Assembly: GCF_000212695.1 (NCBI RefSeq)
Contig: NC_015514.1
Location: forward strand, 62,001 to 126,000
DNA from: Cellulomonas fimi ATCC 484
GTDB lineage: Bacteria > Actinomycetota > Actinomycetes > Actinomycetales > Cellulomonadaceae
Length of the DNA: 64,000 nt
Direction: 5' to 3'
Part shown: in pieces, positions 62,117-64,000 of the stretch
How the letters are laid out: each line of letters opens with the position of its first letter
Position numbering within the stretch: the first letter of the stretch is position 1
Translations under genes and position numbers: made by a program
The notes under the pieces: generated by a model
Told to the model about the DNA's origin: nothing
Seen by the model: the letters and a program-made list of their open reading frames with translations, nothing else
The model's database searches: none

Positions 62117-64000
62117 ATGCCGGACGTCGAGGTCGCCGTGCGGGGCGTCCTGCCGGACGTCCCGGGACCCTCCGCGTTCCCGCGTGCCCGCGTGGTGCGC
62201 CTCGAGTCGGACGACGGGACGTCGGTCGCCACGGGTCTGGTCGTGGGACCGCGCCTGGTGCTCACGACGCGCCGGGTGCTGGGGCGCACGCTGCCCGTGG
62301 CCCGCGTCCGCCCGCCCGCGGGCCCGGTGACGCCCGAGTGGCTGGCGGCGCAGAGCCTCCCGGCACGCGTGCGCGCCCGCACCCTCCCCGCGGGCGACGA
62401 CGCGACCGGCGGGGACGGCGCCGGGACGGTGCGCAGCCTCGCGGTCGTCTGGACGCACCCGCAGGCCGATGCGGCGCTGCTGCTGTGCACGGACGCCGAA
62501 CCGCTCTCCGACGCGACGGACCTGCGCACCGAGTGGGCCGAGCCGGACGAGGCGACGGAGTGCGCGGCCGTGGGGTTCGCCGCGGGGGCGGCGCGACCGC
62601 TCGACGACGCCGAGGGCCGGGGTGCGCCGGTCGAGATCGGCATCGTCGTGCGCCCCGGTGCCCGCTCCCGGGCGCGCGCCTGGTCGGTCGAGCTCGCGAC
62701 GGCACCGCCCGGTGGGCCGCCCGGGGGGTCGTGGGCGGGGTGCACGGGCGGGGCGCTCGTCGCCGAGGACGTGCTGGTCGGGCTGCTGAGCAACGACGAG
62801 GCGGCCACCCGGCCGCAGGGCCCGGGGCTGCAGGTGGTGCCCGCGCGGCGCTTCGCCGACCAGGCGGACCTCGTCGCGTGGGTCACGGCCGACGCGGGAC
62901 CGGGCGCGTGGGCGCGCGCCGCCGCGACCCCGGGCCAGCTGAGGCGGCGCCGCGAGCAGGACGCGCGCGCCGACGTCCGGTGGCCGGTGCGGGTCGGACC
63001 GGTGCCGGCGGCCGGGGACGGGCACGCGGTGCGGGCGGAGGTCGCCGCGGCACTCGGGGGGCCGGCGGGCGAGGCGCTGCACGTCGCGACGACGACCCTG
63101 CTGTGCGGGCCGCCGGGGTACGGCACGACCGCGGCGGCGGCGGCGCACGCGCACGCGGCGTGGACCGCGGGCGCGCTCGACCTGCTCGTCTGGGTGGAGG
63201 GCGGCAGCCGTTCGGACGTCCTGGCCGGCCTCGCAGCGGCGGACCGGGTGGTCCACCCGACGACCGTGGGCGGCGCCGACGCGGAGGCCGCGCAGGCGTT
63301 CCTCGCCTGGCTCGCGTCGACGCGACGGCGGTGGCTCGTCGTGCTCGACGCCGTCCCCGACCCGAGCCTCGTGCACGAGCTGTGGCCGCGCGGAGCGACG
63401 GGGCAGGTCGTGGTCACGAGCGAGCGCAACGACGTGCTGCCGCGCACGGGCGGTCGCGTCGTCGCCGTCGACCGGCTGTCGAGCTCGCAGGCGGAGGCCT
63501 ACGTGGAGGCCCGGCTCCCGGGCACGCCGCCCGCCGACGTGGCGCGCCTCGCGGACGACCTGGGGCGGCTGCCGCTCGCGCTCGCGGTCGCCGTCGCCGA
63601 CCTGCGGGACACCGGGGGCGGTGCGGGCGAGTACGCGGAGCGGCTCGCGGAGCGGCGCCAGGAGCTCGCGCTGCCCGACGACGCGGGCGCCGACGTGGCG
63701 GCGACGGTCCTCGCGGTGACGACGCTGGCGGTGGACGACGCCGACGCCCGGCACCCGCAGGGACTAGCGCAGCTCGTCCTCATCCTCGTGAGCGTGCTCG
63801 GCCCGACGTTCCCGCTCGCGGTGCTCGCGACGGCCGCGGTGGGGGAGGGGGTCGAGTCCCTCGTGCGCCCGCGCTCGTGGCGGCGGTGGATCACGCCCGG
63901 GCACGGCATCACGCCCGCGGAGCTGCGCGAGGCGCTCGCGCACCTGTGCCGGGTCGGTCTGGCGTCGCTGGCCGACGACTCCGTCGACGGTGCGACGCTC
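62117..64000 (+). CDS. Trypsin-fold/STAND NTPase protein, 3' partial, with degenerate catalytic motifs
   Basis: The frame from ATG 62117 (an adjacent GTG at 62114 is possible) stays open to the window edge, giving the first 628 residues. Residues about 15-250 look like a trypsin-like domain: GLVVGPRLVLTTRRVLGR corresponds to the His strand, HPQADAALLLC to the Asp strand and WAGCTGGALVAEDVLVGLLS to the Ser loop. A STAND/NB-ARC ATPase follows: LLCGPPGYGTTAAAAA (331-345), Walker B WLVVLDAVPDP (Asp-411), QVVVTSERND as sensor, and GRLPLALAVAVADLRD. The His, Ser and P-loop Lys are replaced. Such proteins act as threat sensors or signalling hubs in bacterial conflict systems. The C-terminal repeats are outside the window. 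Confidence 0.8.
   Translation, partial: MPDVEVAVRGVLPDVPGPSAFPRARVVRLESDDGTSVATGLVVGPRLVLTTRRVLGRTLPVARVRPPAGPVTPEWLAAQSLPARVRARTLPAGDDATGGDGAGTVRSLAVVWTHPQADAALLLCTDAEPLSDATDLRTEWAEPDEATECAAVGFAAGAARPLDDAEGRGAPVEIGIVVRPGARSRARAWSVELATAPPGGPPGGSWAGCTGGALVAEDVLVGLLSNDEAATRPQGPGLQVVPARRFADQADLVAWVTADAGPGAWARAAATPGQLRRRREQDARADVRWPVRVGPVPAAGDGHAVRAEVAAALGGPAGEALHVATTTLLCGPPGYGTTAAAAAHAHAAWTAGALDLLVWVEGGSRSDVLAGLAAADRVVHPTTVGGADAEAAQAFLAWLASTRRRWLVVLDAVPDPSLVHELWPRGATGQVVVTSERNDVLPRTGGRVVAVDRLSSSQAEAYVEARLPGTPPADVARLADDLGRLPLALAVAVADLRDTGGGAGEYAERLAERRQELALPDDAGADVAATVLAVTTLAVDDADARHPQGLAQLVLILVSVLGPTFPLAVLATAAVGEGVESLVRPRSWRRWITPGHGITPAELREALAHLCRVGLASLADDSVDGATL

Noticed and set aside
59309..63754. 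1481-codon open frame on the minus strand across the HSP90, TPR and STAND region
   Set aside because: It is Arg/Val/Gly-rich filler with no domains, antisense to four well-supported reading frames; long shadows are expected at this GC content.

Overview
The window is very GC-rich DNA (nearly every third codon position is G or C) from an actinobacterium. A secreted GH10 xylanase with a Pro-Thr linker and CBM2, LacI/CebR-like operators, an LAxTG (sortase E type) surface protein, an actinobacterial DnaA box and many leaderless genes together suggest Cellulomonas or a close relative; this is inference, since no rRNA or species marker is present. I saw no tRNA, rRNA, CRISPR array, insertion sequence or prophage.

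Layout. 1-5 kb: a beta-helix protein gene entering from the left whose last codons read as the end of ClpP, a ClgR-type regulator, a MATE exporter and replicative helicase dnaB, with DnaA boxes between the last two. 5-13.4 kb: a TetR-controlled redox pair, a glyoxalase-fold protein, a Na+/H+ antiporter, a stress-type SDR, a sortase-anchored ALF-repeat protein, a PPOX-fold protein and an alpha/beta-hydrolase without an obvious nucleophile. 13.4-20.8 kb: a tightly overlapping seven-gene minus-strand operon (GT2, FAD oxidase, GT2, FAD/NAD(P)-binding protein, polysaccharide deacetylase, MFS exporter, RidA) that looks like an unassigned small-molecule or glycoconjugate pathway. 21-29 kb: histidine utilisation (hutH, hutU, an AllC-like amidohydrolase, hutF, hutI) divergent from an IclR regulator, with a palindrome between them. 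29-43.8 kb: a serine hydrolase, MFS, ROK regulator, GMC oxidoreductase, GH3, RidA, then a LacI-controlled sugar ABC importer, DUF3237, secreted xylanase and GH16 glucanase.

44-57 kb holds two export-type modules. The first is a secreted beta-rich protein, a membrane-anchored helical-repeat protein, an ABC ATPase, a FtsX-like permease and two lipoproteins, all overlapping. The second is a 24-residue peptide ending in a Cys-Cys-Cys motif, a Cys-rich lipoprotein, a membrane-fusion protein with a peptidoglycan-binding domain, an ABC ATPase and a permease, behind a clear promoter and a CebR-like operator. Their lipoproteins share a recurring Cys-x(4)-Gly pattern. Between them lie an SPFH protein/ribbon-helix-helix pair with a 20-bp palindrome, an SRPBCC protein and a CBM48-like protein.

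57-64 kb resembles a conflict or quality-control island: a ScoMcrA-head/zinc-ribbon protein divergent from YbjN, HSP90-like and TPR genes, then, after five 16-bp tandem repeats, a trypsin-fold/STAND NTPase running off the right edge. That last protein appears degenerate in both its protease triad and its P-loop. The HSP90-TPR-STAND grouping and the CCC peptide module are the best candidates for undescribed biology here.
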